From NCBI GenBank assembly GCA_041394705.1, contig JAWKHS010000035.1, forward strand, positions 1 to 23,084: a stretch of DNA of 23,084 nucleotides, given 5' to 3'. Shown one piece after another: positions 14,717 through 23,084 of this stretch (position 1 is the stretch's first letter; each line of letters starts with the position of its first letter). A program made the translations under genes and the position numbers. The notes under the pieces are model-generated. The model did no database searches. It was given only the letters and a program-made list of their open reading frames with translations, and had not been told where the DNA came from. Origin of the DNA: Vicinamibacterales bacterium (lineage in GTDB: Bacteria; Acidobacteriota; Vicinamibacteria; Vicinamibacterales; UBA2999).

Positions 14717-16045
14717 TCAGAACGTGTACTCGATGCCGAGCAGCGGCGAGACCTTGTCCCGGAGCCCGGCGGCGTTCAGCTGGAACAGCAGGTTGCCGCT
14801 CACGATCAGCCGGTCGCCCATGTTCAGCTTGAAGCCGGTGGCCGCGTTCAGTTCCGCCAGCGTGCCTTGCCGAAACGCGATGTCGGGGAACGTGCTGCCC
14901 GCGGCATCGAGCCCCCGGAAGGTCGATCGCGCCATCCGGGGGGCGTCGAACACGACCCGTCCCAGGACGTCCAGCGCCAGCGTCAGCCGCGGGTGCACCT
15001 CCAGCGCGCCGCCCGCGCTGAAGATCGCCGCGTCGGGGAGATCGCGGGACAGCCCCCTGCCGGACTGGCTCGCGATCACGCTGGAGCCGTTCCACCGGTA
15101 GCCCGCGTTCACGTGCGGCGAGAACGTCCCGATGGTGTCCGACCACACCGCGTATGGCTGAACGGCCGCGGCGCCCGTGCCAAGCAGGTTGCTCTCGTCG
15201 CCCGTCGGCAGCTTCACGTCCACACCCACCGCCACGCCGCCGTGCGGCGTCCGCCGCAGGGTCGCCTTGCCCCGGAGGTTCACGTCGCCGAGGCCGGTGG
15301 CGTCGCCGAAGGCCGTGAAGATGCGCTCGTCGCCAGGCGAGTCGTCGGCCATGCGGAAGAAGTGGGTTTCCTCGACCGTCGTGCCGAGGCGGCGGATCGT
15401 CGCGTGGGAGGTCGCGATCATGCGCACGGTGACCACCGGTACGGCGATCGAGATGTCGAACCGGTTCGAGACGCCGTAGGACAGGAATGCGGTGGACCGT
15501 GTCACGGTCGCCTCCACGGCGTTCTCCGTCGTGATGACGTCCTCGCGGCCCCCGAGGAGCTCCGCGTCGTCGTGCGTGAACACGGCGGGGATGGCGCCGA
15601 GGTGGATCCCCTCGATGGAGTCGAACGTGAGCCGCTGCGTCGCGAAGCCGAGCGAGAGTCGGCGGGCGCCGAGCGTGTCGGCGCGATCGGAGAGGATCGG
15701 ACCAAACGAACGGCTCGAGCGCGTGAACACGCCCAGCGCCGGATCGAATCGATAGGTGAAGCCGGCCGCCGGCGTCGGGAAGGGCAGCGCGACGAGCTGG
15801 CTGGTCAGCGACAGCCCGAAGCGCGAGAACTCGCTCTCGAAGCCGCCCTTGAAATGCGCCGAGTGCGACTGGCCTCCAGCCAGCGCCGCCGTGCTGTCCA
15901 CGACGAGCCCGTCTGGTCCATACAAGTCCGTGAAGATCCGCGCGAGCTGCTCGACGCGCACCGCCACGTTGAAGGGTTCCTGCGCTGCCGCAGGACTCGC
16001 CAGGCAGGCGAGACACAGGCCTACCGTCGCCACTCGTCGCATCAT
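14717..16045 (-). CDS. Outer-membrane beta-barrel-like protein
   Basis: This 442-aa exported protein begins MMRRVATVGLCLACLASPAAAQ, with cleavage expected after AAAQ near residue 22. The mature part is rich in alternating polar and aromatic strands, for example AAGFTYRFDPALGVF, SNRFDISIAVPVVTV, GGVAVGVDVKLPTGD and ERGISO-like turns, and it ends in GIEYTF. A terminal Phe is the usual signal for insertion by the Bam machinery. The LPTGD motif and overall pattern resemble the transporter-like phenol-degradation MetA family, but I would not assign a substrate. Its ATG follows the kinase stop by 16 nt, with GAGAGGA about 7 nt upstream, so it is most likely co-transcribed and its abundance tied to the kinase. 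Confidence 0.72.
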   Translation of the reverse strand: MMRRVATVGLCLACLASPAAAQEPFNVAVRVEQLARIFTDLYGPDGLVVDSTAALAGGQSHSAHFKGGFESEFSRFGLSLTSQLVALPFPTPAAGFTYRFDPALGVFTRSSRSFGPILSDRADTLGARRLSLGFATQRLTFDSIEGIHLGAIPAVFTHDDAELLGGREDVITTENAVEATVTRSTAFLSYGVSNRFDISIAVPVVTVRMIATSHATIRRLGTTVEETHFFRMADDSPGDERIFTAFGDATGLGDVNLRGKATLRRTPHGGVAVGVDVKLPTGDESNLLGTGAAAVQPYAVWSDTIGTFSPHVNAGYRWNGSSVIASQSGRGLSRDLPDAAIFSAGGALEVHPRLTLALDVLGRVVFDAPRMARSTFRGLDAAGSTFPDIAFRQGTLAELNAATGFKLNMGDRLIVSGNLLFQLNAAGLRDKVSPLLGIEYTF

Positions 16046-16061
16046 CGCGTCGTCCTCTCCG

Positions 16062-18152
16062 TCAGCGGCCGGGCTCCACGATCACCCAGGCGCCGCTCCG
16101 CCGGGCCAGGCGGATCGTCTGCGCGGACCGCGACGTCTGTGTCCGTCCGCCCGCGCGCACGACGTCCACACGCGAGACGCGCGCGTCGGCGATGTCGCCG
16201 GTGATGGTGAGCTGCTCCACCCGCAGGTCGACGTCCTGCTTCTCCACCTGAGCGAAGCTGTCGCGGAGCCGGCGCTCGTCGTCGGCGGTCAGGCCGGGAC
16301 GGACGGCGCGGTACAGCGCGACGTCCTTGGCCTCGATCGCCCTGACGTAGGTGTCGAGGACGCGGCGCACGAGGACCTCGTCGGACTCGCGCGCGGGCGG
16401 CTCGGCGGGACGCGGCGGCGCCGGGTCGAGGGCGGCACGTCGGTCCACCGGCGATGCCGTTCGCGGCGTGAAAGTCTCGACCGGGCGCGGCTCGGCGGAC
16501 GGAGTCGGCGGCGGGACCTGGGGCGGCACCGGCGTGGTCGCGGTCGCGGGCGGTGGCGCCGCCGCCGGCGCGGCGGCCTGGGTCGGGGCCGGCGCCTCGG
16601 TCACCGGAGGCCTGGCCGGCGCCGGGCTGACCGGGAGCGCCTGTGGCTGACGGCCGCCAGCCGCTGGGGGCTCGGTCGCGGTACGCGGCGCGCGTTCTCG
16701 GGGCTCGGGCACGGGCGGCGCCGGCGTCGGCCGAGAGGCCAGCCTGCCCGCGAGTTCCGCCACCCGGGCGTCGGCCGGCGCGAGCGCCTGCGCGGAGGCG
16801 AGCGCACGCGCGGCGGCGACCAGGTCGTCCGCCTCGAGCGACTCACGCGCGGCGCCCAGGATCCCGTCGAGCCGCGCCAGCGCGGCGTCGGCCGCCACCT
16901 GGATACGGGTCGCCTCCCGGTTGGCGGGATCGCGCGCGAGGGCGGCGGCGGCCTCGGCGCGCGCCGAGCGGTAGTCCCGGGCCTCGAGGCGATCCTGCGC
17001 CCGCGCCACGGTGTCGCCCACCTGCGGCGGCGACGTACGCTCGCCGCCTGGTCCGCCCGTCACGTACCACGCGACCCCGGCCGCCAGCGCCGCCGCGGCG
17101 AGCACCGGCGCGAGCCAGTGTCCCTTTGCTGCCGTGGACGTCGCCGCACCCGTCGCGATGGTTGGGGCCGTTGGCGAGGCCGCCCTCATCGCGGTCGTGG
17201 CGGCTGTCGGCGCCGCCGCGGCGATCGCGGCTGTCTGCGTGGCGCTGAGCGTGGCGCCCGACTGCAGGTCGCGGCGCACACGCTTCAAGTCGGCCTCGAA
17301 GCTCGCCGCCGTCTGGTAACGGAGTTCGCGATCCTTCTCGAGGGCCGTATTGATCGCCTCCACGAGGCGCGGGGGCGTGTCCGGATTGAGCAGCACGGGC
17401 GACACCGGCGCACGGTTCAGGATGGCGTCGAAGACGACCGCCGACGTGCTCCCGCCGAACGCCTGGCGGCCGGTGACCATCTCGTAGAGCAGCACGCCCA
17501 GGGAGAAGATGTCGGTCCGCGCGTCCACGTCCTCGCCGCGCGCCTGCTCGGGAGACATGTACGACACGGTGCCGATGGCCGTGCCCGGCGCCGTGAGCTG
17601 GTTCTCGATGCGGGGGCGCCTCGCGTCGGTCATCGCGACGGTGGGGTGATCGGCGGCCCCCGTGGACAGCTCGGGACGGTCGCGGGCGAGCTTGGCGAGC
17701 CCGAAGTCCAGGATCTTGACGCGCAGCTTGTCGCCCACCCAGACGTTGGCCGGCTTGATATCGCGGTGCACGACGCCCTGCGCGTGGGCGGCCTCGAGCG
17801 CGTCGGCGATCTGGATCCCGATGTCCACGACGTCCGTGATCCGGAGCCCGCCGCGCGCGATCCGCTCGCGCAGCGTCTCGCCGCGCAGCAGCTCCATCAC
17901 GAGGTACGGCGTGCCTTCGTGGACGCCGATGTCGTGGATGGCACAGATGCCGGGGTGACTCAACGCGCTCGCCGTCCGCGCCTCGAGACGGAAGCGCTCG
18001 AGTGCCTCGGGGTCGCCCGCGGCTTCGGCGGGCAGGAACTTCAGCGCCACCCTCCGGCCGAGCCGCTGATCCTCGGCGACATAGACCACGCCCATGCCGC
18101 CGGCGCCGAGGTGGCCATCGAGACGATAGGGACCGACCGTCGTCCCGATCAT
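16062..18152 (-). CDS. Transmembrane Ser/Thr protein kinase with periplasmic NTF2-like domain
   Basis: This 696-aa Hanks-type kinase has a complete catalytic domain (about residues 8-290): glycine loop GAGGMG (16-21), Lys38 in VALKF, HRDIKPAN with Asp131, DFG at 149-151 and SPEQ at 200-203. The activation segment between AKLARD and TAPGTAIGT carries roughly 25 extra residues. One transmembrane helix at about 347-365 follows an Ala/Thr-rich stretch. The outer part has a helical repeat region (about 382-475), a long Pro/Ala linker (about 476-585), and a C-terminal domain of about 110 residues (VLDTYVRAIEAKDVALY, ending AWVIVEPGR) of the SnoaL/NTF2 type. Such kinases sense envelope signals and phosphorylate cytoplasmic proteins. 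ATG 18152 gives the normal kinase N-terminus. The gene leads an operon with the barrel protein. Confidence 0.9.
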   Translation of the reverse strand: MIGTTVGPYRLDGHLGAGGMGVVYVAEDQRLGRRVALKFLPAEAAGDPEALERFRLEARTASALSHPGICAIHDIGVHEGTPYLVMELLRGETLRERIARGGLRITDVVDIGIQIADALEAAHAQGVVHRDIKPANVWVGDKLRVKILDFGLAKLARDRPELSTGAADHPTVAMTDARRPRIENQLTAPGTAIGTVSYMSPEQARGEDVDARTDIFSLGVLLYEMVTGRQAFGGSTSAVVFDAILNRAPVSPVLLNPDTPPRLVEAINTALEKDRELRYQTAASFEADLKRVRRDLQSGATLSATQTAAIAAAAPTAATTAMRAASPTAPTIATGAATSTAAKGHWLAPVLAAAALAAGVAWYVTGGPGGERTSPPQVGDTVARAQDRLEARDYRSARAEAAAALARDPANREATRIQVAADAALARLDGILGAARESLEADDLVAAARALASAQALAPADARVAELAGRLASRPTPAPPVPEPRERAPRTATEPPAAGGRQPQALPVSPAPARPPVTEAPAPTQAAAPAAAPPPATATTPVPPQVPPPTPSAEPRPVETFTPRTASPVDRRAALDPAPPRPAEPPARESDEVLVRRVLDTYVRAIEAKDVALYRAVRPGLTADDERRLRDSFAQVEKQDVDLRVEQLTITGDIADARVSRVDVVRAGGRTQTSRSAQTIRLARRSGAWVIVEPGR

Positions 18153-18484
18153 GGGCACCCGCCCGGGCGCCGGTCCGGACCAGCCGACCCGATGGCACCC
18201 GCACGTCCGGCTGCTTCGGTGGCAGGACAGGACGCGGTGCGGGCGCGAGTACCCGGTACGCGGCGGGGGAGGCAGGACCGCCCGGTCATCGGAGGACGCG
18301 CCGGCATGGCGCGGACGGCCCAGTATAGGCGCAGCGTCAAGGAAAACCGTGGGGTCGTGCGCAGGTACGGCTACGCCTGCCGATCCGGCGCCCGCGGACC
18401 TCGCGCGCACATCCGGGAAGTCCGGCGCGAGCTCCCTACGGACCGCGGTGAGGCCACCGATAACAGGGGCGCCCAAGGAGCCGC
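18153..18484. promoter_or_regulatory. Divergent intergenic region between kinase and propeller genes
   Basis: I see no gene in these 332 nt. On the minus strand TATACT (plus positions 18322-18327) is a good -10 candidate for the kinase operon, about 165 nt before its ATG. A TTGACG lies only 7 nt upstream of it (18335-18340), too close to act as its -35. On the plus strand a weaker GATAAC (18459-18464) precedes AAGGAG (18475-18480), 4 nt before ATG 18485. Open frames crossing the region have no recognisable similarity and look like GC-driven shadows. Confidence 0.5.
18322..18327 (-). promoter_or_regulatory. Candidate -10 element of the kinase operon
   Basis: On the minus strand TATACT matches five of six consensus positions and is followed by GGGC. 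It lies in the divergent gap, with a leader of about 160 nt to the kinase ATG. The -35 is not evident. Confidence 0.4.
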
Positions 18485-21400
18485 ATGCCCCAGCATCTGA
18501 AGCGACACGTTCTCCTCGCCACCTTCGCGGCCGCCGTCATGGCGCTGATCGGACCATCTGCCGTCAGGCAGGCCTCCCGTGCGGTCTCTCCGGACGGTGA
18601 CGGCGGGTGGATGACGGCCCCGCGGGGCGAGCGTGACGACGAGGACGCGGGCGAGCGCGGCAGGTTCGACAGCCCCGACGAGGCCGTGGCGTTCTACGTC
18701 AACCGCCGCACGGGGCCGGTCCTGACGCGCGGCGCCAACCAGACGGTGGGGGTGCGGCCGCTGAGCGCCGCGGACTACCTGCCGGCGCTCGCACACATGC
18801 GGGCCATGCCCCGCTACTCGGCGTCCACCGGCGAGGTGATGCCGAGCTACGAGGCGCAGCCGGATCTCGAAGCGGGCGCGGCAGTACCCGGCGGCGTGCT
18901 CACGACCTGGGCGAATCTCGGCCCCACGAACCAGGGAGGCCGCACGCGTTCGCTCCTCATCGATCCGGGCAATCCGAACGTGATGTACGCGGGCGGCGTC
19001 GCCGGCGGCGTCTGGAAGTCCACCAACGCCGGCGCGAGCTGGACGCCGCTGGCGCAGCTCTCGATGGCGAACCTGGCCGTCGTGTCGCTGGCCTTCGACC
19101 CCACGACGACGAGCACGATCTACGCAGGCACGGGCGAGGGCGTCTTCAATGGCGACGCCATCCGCGGCGCCGGCATCTTCAAGTCCACCGACGCCGGCGC
19201 CACCTGGTCGCAGCTGGCCTCCACGAACACGTCGGCCTTCTACTACACGATGAGCCTGGTGGTGAGCCCGCGCGATCCCCAGCGGATCTTCGCCGGCACG
19301 CGCTCTGGCTTCTATCGATCCACCAACGGCGGCGGCTCGTGGACGCAGCTCGTGTCGAATGGCAACGGGTGCACCCAGGTCGTCGTGCAGCCCGGCGGGG
19401 CCTCCGGGTACGTCTTCGCGTCCTGCGGGAACTTCTCGCAGGGGACGATCTACCGGGGCGCGGACGACAACGTCTCCGCGTTTTCGAGCGTGCTCAGCTT
19501 GGCCGGCCAGGGCCGCAGCTCCCTCGCCCTCGCACCGAGCAACCAGGCCATCCTCTACGTGATGTCGGCGCAGGCCACGAACCTGGGCGGCCAGGGCCAG
19601 CACGGTCTGCATGGCATCTACCGGTCGACGTCGAACGGCGATCCGGGCAGCTTCACGACGCAGGTGGACGGCACGGTCACGCCCGGCACCACGGCCCAGA
19701 TGATCGCCCAGACGCTGCTGACGAACCCCTACTACGCGGTCGGGTGCGTCACGCCGAGTCCGTACAACCAGGGCTGGTACGACAACGTCATCGCGGTCGA
19801 TCCGGTGGACCCGAACCGGGTGTGGGCCGGCGGCATCGATCTCTGGCGGTCGGACGACGGCGGCGTCACCTGGGGCACGGCCGGCTTCTGGTGGTTCTCC
19901 AAGGGCAACTCGGCGTATCACCACGCCGACCAGCACGGCATCGTGTTCCACCCCGCCTACAACGGCACGACGAACAAGACGATGTACGCCCTGAGCGACG
20001 GCGGCGTCGAGCGCACCGACGACGCGCGCGCGGCCGTGAACACCACCGTCTCCCAGATCTGCGGATCGCCGGTGGCCGGCGGCACGAGCTGGGTGGACCT
20101 GAACGCCGGCTACGTGACGACGCAGTTCTACAACGGCGCCGCCTACCCGGACGGACAGACCTACTTCGGCGGCCTCCAGGACAACGGGACGCAGCGCGGC
20201 ACCTCCGCGGGCACGACGTGGTCGACGATCCGGGGCGGCGACGGCGGCTACGCCGCCGTCGACACGAAGGGCGACGGCACGGCCTCCAACGACGTGCTGT
20301 TCGTGGAGAACACGGGCCTGTCCATCTCGCGATCCATCAACGGCGGCAGCTCGTTCTCGAGCGCCATCAGCGGCATCTCGGACTCGAAGTTCCTGTTCAT
20401 CGCGCCGTTCGTCATGAACACGGGCGACCGGCAGCAGCTGTGGGCCGGCGGCCAGTACATCTGGCGCACCACCGACCAGGCCGCCAGCTGGTCGCGGGCG
20501 TCGACGGCCATCTGCGGGAGCGGCTCCGTGTCGGCGCTCGCCACGCATCCGCTCGACGGGAACCGTGTGCTGGTCGGCACCTCCAGCGGCTGCTACCACT
20601 ACAACACCGCGGCGCTCTCGGCCGGCAGCGGCACGTCCTGGCCCACCGGGTCGATTGCCAGCGCCTACATTTCGTGGGTGGCCTGGGATCCCAACGACGT
20701 GAACGTCGCCTATGCGACGCTGTCGCGCTTCGGCGCCGCCACCGTCTACAAGTCGGTCAACGGCGGCGCCAGCTGGACGCCGATCATGGGCAGCGGCGGG
20801 ACCTCGCTGCCGCAGGTGCCGGCGCTGACGGTCGTCGTGAACCCCGACGACTCGCAGCAGGTGTTCGTGGGCACGGACCTCGGCGTCTTCACGTCGATCG
20901 ACGGCGGCGCCAGCTGGTACCTCGAGAACAGCGGCTTCGCCAACACGCCGGTGGAGACGCTGGTCTTCAACGACACGGCGCCCCGGCAGCTCTTCGCGTT
21001 CACCCACGGGCGCGGCGCCTGGAAGGTGGCGCTCGCGAACCCGAACGCGCCGGTGGCCCTCGGCGACAGCTACGGCACCGCGTCCGGCACGACCCTCGTG
21101 GTGCCGGCGCCAGGCGTCCTTGGCAACGACAACGCGAACGGCGGTGGCGCCATGACCGCCACCCTGGCCGGCGGGCCGGCGCATGGGTCGCTCACGCTGT
21201 CGCCGAACGGCGCGTTCAGTTACACGCCCGCGTCCGGCTTCGCCGGGACGGACACCTTCACCTACACCGCGGCCACCGGCAGCGGCACGAGCGTGCCCGC
21301 CACCGTCTCGATCGCCGTGGCCCCGGCCGGCCTCCCGGTGCCTCCGTCGAATTTCCGCGTCTCGGCGATCTCGGGGAACCTGGTCACGCTGGCCTGGACG

Positions 21401-22144
21401 CTGCCCACGACGGGAGCGACGCCCACCGGGATGCTGCTGGAAGGCGGGCTCACGCCCGGCACCACCCTTGGCGCCATTCCGCTCGGCGCGGTGCCGGCGG
21501 TGACAATGTCGCTCCCGAGCGGCGCGTTCTACCTCCGCATGCGCGCGACTGCGGCAGGCGGCACGAGCGCCCCGTCGAACGAGATCCTCGTGCGGATCAA
21601 CATGCCGGTGGCGCCGTCGGCGCCCTCGAACCTCCTCGGGACGCGTAGCGGGAGCGGCGTGTACCTGGCCTGGACGCCGACCTTCGGCGGCGGCACGCCG
21701 TCGGCGACGATATTGGACGTGACCGGCACGCTCAGTGGATCGCTGCCGCTCGGCGCGAGCGACACGTTCAGCTACCCGGCGATGCCGGCGGGGACCTACA
21801 CCTTCACGGTGCGGCAGACCAACGCCAGCGGGACCAGCGCCCCGTCGAACGCCGTGACGCTGACCTTCCCGGGCGGCTGCACGGGCGTCCCACAGGCCCC
21901 GGCGAACTTCCTCGCCTACAAGTCGGCCGGCCAGCTGTATCTGCAGTGGGACCCGCCGACGGCGGGCGCCGCGCCGACGGGCTACGTGCTGAACGTCACG
22001 GGATCGTTCGTGGGGGCCGTGCCGATGAGCACGCGCTCGCTGACGATACCCGGCCCGCCGGGGACGTTCACCTTCCGCGTCTCGGGCACGAACCCCTGCG
22101 GCACGGGGGCCGCCACGGCCGCGTCGACCGTCTCGTTCCCCTAG
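18485..22144 (+). CDS. Secreted Asp-box (BNR/VPS10-like) beta-propeller with cadherin-like and FN3-like domains
   Basis: This 1219-aa exported protein has a signal peptide (KRHVLLATFAAAVMAL, residues 6-21) and a propeller region (about 138-848). The propeller holds eight Asp-box motifs of the type S-x-D/N-x-G-x-S/T-W: near 179-186, 234-241, 279-286, 456-463, 617-624, 662-669, 757-764 and 804-811. A cadherin-like Big_9-type domain follows (about 855-947; PGVLGNDNA, NGAFSYTPASGFAGTDTF). Three fibronectin-III-like domains lie at about 952-1039, 1043-1128 and 1135-1219. No active-site set of a sialidase is apparent, so it may bind or degrade extracellular polymers or simply act as a surface scaffold. 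AAGGAG lies 4 nt before the ATG. A truncated copy of its 3' end follows directly. Confidence 0.85.
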   Translation: MPQHLKRHVLLATFAAAVMALIGPSAVRQASRAVSPDGDGGWMTAPRGERDDEDAGERGRFDSPDEAVAFYVNRRTGPVLTRGANQTVGVRPLSAADYLPALAHMRAMPRYSASTGEVMPSYEAQPDLEAGAAVPGGVLTTWANLGPTNQGGRTRSLLIDPGNPNVMYAGGVAGGVWKSTNAGASWTPLAQLSMANLAVVSLAFDPTTTSTIYAGTGEGVFNGDAIRGAGIFKSTDAGATWSQLASTNTSAFYYTMSLVVSPRDPQRIFAGTRSGFYRSTNGGGSWTQLVSNGNGCTQVVVQPGGASGYVFASCGNFSQGTIYRGADDNVSAFSSVLSLAGQGRSSLALAPSNQAILYVMSAQATNLGGQGQHGLHGIYRSTSNGDPGSFTTQVDGTVTPGTTAQMIAQTLLTNPYYAVGCVTPSPYNQGWYDNVIAVDPVDPNRVWAGGIDLWRSDDGGVTWGTAGFWWFSKGNSAYHHADQHGIVFHPAYNGTTNKTMYALSDGGVERTDDARAAVNTTVSQICGSPVAGGTSWVDLNAGYVTTQFYNGAAYPDGQTYFGGLQDNGTQRGTSAGTTWSTIRGGDGGYAAVDTKGDGTASNDVLFVENTGLSISRSINGGSSFSSAISGISDSKFLFIAPFVMNTGDRQQLWAGGQYIWRTTDQAASWSRASTAICGSGSVSALATHPLDGNRVLVGTSSGCYHYNTAALSAGSGTSWPTGSIASAYISWVAWDPNDVNVAYATLSRFGAATVYKSVNGGASWTPIMGSGGTSLPQVPALTVVVNPDDSQQVFVGTDLGVFTSIDGGASWYLENSGFANTPVETLVFNDTAPRQLFAFTHGRGAWKVALANPNAPVALGDSYGTASGTTLVVPAPGVLGNDNANGGGAMTATLAGGPAHGSLTLSPNGAFSYTPASGFAGTDTFTYTAATGSGTSVPATVSIAVAPAGLPVPPSNFRVSAISGNLVTLAWTLPTTGATPTGMLLEGGLTPGTTLGAIPLGAVPAVTMSLPSGAFYLRMRATAAGGTSAPSNEILVRINMPVAPSAPSNLLGTRSGSGVYLAWTPTFGGGTPSATILDVTGTLSGSLPLGASDTFSYPAMPAGTYTFTVRQTNASGTSAPSNAVTLTFPGGCTGVPQAPANFLAYKSAGQLYLQWDPPTAGAAPTGYVLNVTGSFVGAVPMSTRSLTIPGPPGTFTFRVSGTNPCGTGAATAASTVSFP

Positions 22145-22164
22145 CCAGCAGCCCGAGGCCGGAC

Positions 22165-22629
22165 ATGAACTTCTCCGGGGCCGACAGCTTCGTCTACCAG
22201 TTGTCGACGTCCGGGGGGACGAGCGCCCCGGCCACGGTGTCGATCACGGTGTCGGCGCCGACCGGGTCGCAGGCGCCCACCGCATTCCGCGTGTCGTCGA
22301 TGCGCGGCAACCTCGTCACGCTCTCGCGGAACCCACCAGCCTCGGGCCCGGCGCTCGGAACCATTCCCCTCGGCATCGCGCCATCGGTGAGCCTCTCGCT
22401 GCCGAGCGGGTCCTTCTTCCTGCGGCTGCGCGCGCTCACGCCCGCGGATGGTCCGGCGCCGTCGGGCTACGTGCTGAACGTGTCCGGATCGTTCGTGGGC
22501 GCGGTCCCGATGGCGGCGAGGACCCTGACGGTGCCCGCGCCACCCGGGACCTACACGTTCTCCGTCGTGGCGACCAACGGGTGCGGCACCGGTGCGTCCA
22601 CCGCGCCGCGGACCGTCGCCATCCCGTAG
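22165..22629 (+). pseudogene. Truncated, internally deleted copy of the 3' end of the propeller gene
   Basis: This 154-aa frame begins 20 nt after the stop of the 1219-aa gene and is homologous to its C-terminal part. Residues 1-33 match parent 918-949 (FAGTDTFTY region), 36-54 match 952-970, 64-91 match 995-1022, and 95-154 match 1159-1219. About 15 residues are missing at the first joint (with the FN3 Trp971 lost; the copy reads SRNPP) and about 136 at the second. The first and third FN3 domains are thus fused and the second is gone. The frame stays open and GAGG lies 6 nt before ATG 22165, so translation is possible, but there is no signal peptide and no whole FN3 fold from the first unit. 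A remnant of a duplicated paralogue is the simplest reading. Confidence 0.75.
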
Positions 22630-22759
22630 GGCCGGGCGATCGCGGATGCGCCACGCCGGCCGAACTGCGTCGCCGGCCGCGCGTGTCCGTCTCGTGAGCA
22701 CGCCGTCCCGTCCGGGCGGACCGGCGGCAGGTCGGCCTTCGGCCGGGAGTGCCATCGTG

Positions 22760-22765
22760 TAGACT
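22760..22765 (+). promoter_or_regulatory. Candidate -10 element of the M28 peptidase gene
   Basis: TAGACT, followed by GCCC, lies 24 nt before the ATG at 22790 and is similar to the element before the amidase gene. The rest of the 160-nt gap after 22629 holds small GC-rich repeats (CGCCGGCCG at 22654-22662 and again at 22671-22679) but no convincing terminator and no -35. Confidence 0.4.
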
Positions 22766-22789
22766 GCCCGCGATCTGCAGGGAGGGTCC

Positions 22790-23084
22790 ATGCGCGCGAC
22801 GATGCTCGGCTCGATGGTGGTGGTCCTGTGCGGCGCCGTGGCGCCGTACGCCCAGGCGCCGGCGCAGCCGGCGGCGGGGCCGGATTTCGTCCGCACGCTC
22901 GTCTCACGGCTCGAACTCGAGCGCTACAAGGCCACGATCGAGGGCCTGACGCAGTTCGGCGACCGCCGACAGGGCACCGAGCGCAACCGGAAGGCCGTGG
23001 ACTGGATCGAGGCGCAGCTCAAGAGCTACGGCTGCCCCACCCAGCGCATCAAGTACGTCTACGACCCGCCGCCTCCCCAGCCCC
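22790..23084 (+). CDS. M28-type peptidase, N-terminal part (runs off the window)
   Basis: Only the first 98 codons are present. They encode a signal peptide (MRATMLGSMVVVLCGAVAPYAQA) and the beginning of a mature protein with LERYKATIEGLTQFGDRRQGTERNRKA (quoted from residue 43 in part) and VDWIEAQLKSYGC. I associate this region with the N-terminus of secreted M28-family zinc aminopeptidases: the G-D-R-x-x-G-T stretch and the following helix precede the metal-binding core, which lies beyond the end of the window. GGAGG at 22781-22785 sits 4 nt before the ATG, confirming the start. The catalytic residues cannot be checked here, so the family call depends on this N-terminal resemblance. Confidence 0.65.
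   Translation, partial: MRATMLGSMVVVLCGAVAPYAQAPAQPAAGPDFVRTLVSRLELERYKATIEGLTQFGDRRQGTERNRKAVDWIEAQLKSYGCPTQRIKYVYDPPPPQP

Noticed and set aside
13196..16204. A 1002-codon open frame on the plus strand opposite the envelope and barrel genes
   Set aside because: It has no recognisable domain, is rich in Arg, Gly and Glu as expected for antisense GC-rich DNA, and lies against two convincing minus-strand genes with signal peptides.
18335..18340. TTGACG on the minus strand as the -35 of the kinase promoter
   Set aside because: It is only 7 nt from the TATACT element, far from the required 16-18 nt.
18371..21184. A 937-codon open frame on the minus strand under the propeller gene
   Set aside because: The translation is Arg/Val/Gly-rich without motifs; the plus frame has a signal peptide, eight Asp boxes and a good Shine-Dalgarno.
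22654..22679. CGCCGGCCG direct/inverted repeat as a terminator after the truncated copy
   Set aside because: Only a 6-bp stem with an 11-nt loop and no T-run; such G/C palindromes are frequent in this sequence.

Overview
The window is high-GC bacterial chromosome and most resembles an acidobacterium, probably of the Vicinamibacteria type. This is inferred from gene content. The markers are a PadR regulator next to a very large orphan MacB/FtsX permease (the acidobacterial ADOP arrangement), a transmembrane Ser/Thr kinase with a proline-alanine linker, secreted Asp-box propeller and M28 peptidase genes, and an Alternative Complex III-like cluster. No rRNA, tRNA, CRISPR array or insertion sequence was seen.

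Layout. (1) 126-5855, + strand: a tightly packed respiratory operon of six genes: monoheme cytochrome c, pentaheme cytochrome c lipoprotein (ActA-like), Tat-exported molybdopterin-oxidoreductase-like lipoprotein (ActB1-like), ferredoxin-like Fe-S protein (ActB2-like), NrfD/PsrC membrane quinol module (ActC) and DUF3341 membrane protein (ActD). Together they look like a quinol-oxidising, cytochrome-c-linked complex with a split ActB. (2) 5849-10246, - strand: PadR regulator, ADOP permease, DUF456 membrane protein and a zinc-ribbon membrane protein, with gaps of 2, 32 and 44 nt, converging on actD with a 7-bp overlap. (3) 10413-13227, + strand: an amidase-signature hydrolase, then a Tat-exported M20-family hydrolase whose metal ligands are partly replaced. 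(4) 13331-18152, - strand: transmembrane Ser/Thr kinase, outer-membrane barrel-like protein 16 nt behind it, then a separately promoted envelope protein in which a charged helix of 11 six-residue repeats joins an N-terminal domain to a barrel-like C-terminus. A perfect 13-bp hairpin separates this block from the M20 gene. (5) 18485-23084, + strand: a 1219-aa secreted Asp-box propeller with cadherin-like and three fibronectin-III-like domains, a mosaic truncated copy of its own 3' end directly behind it, and the start of an M28-type peptidase that runs off the window.

The observations most worth checking are these: the ActB1-like subunit keeps all four cysteines for an Fe-S cluster that classical ActB lacks, but has no obvious Cys/Ser molybdenum ligand; the M20 protein carries substituted zinc ligands; the truncated tandem copy fuses halves of two FN3 domains; and several genes share a TA[TG]A[CA]TG-type -10-like element. 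Much of the cluster content is known from acidobacterial genomes, so claims of novelty are modest.
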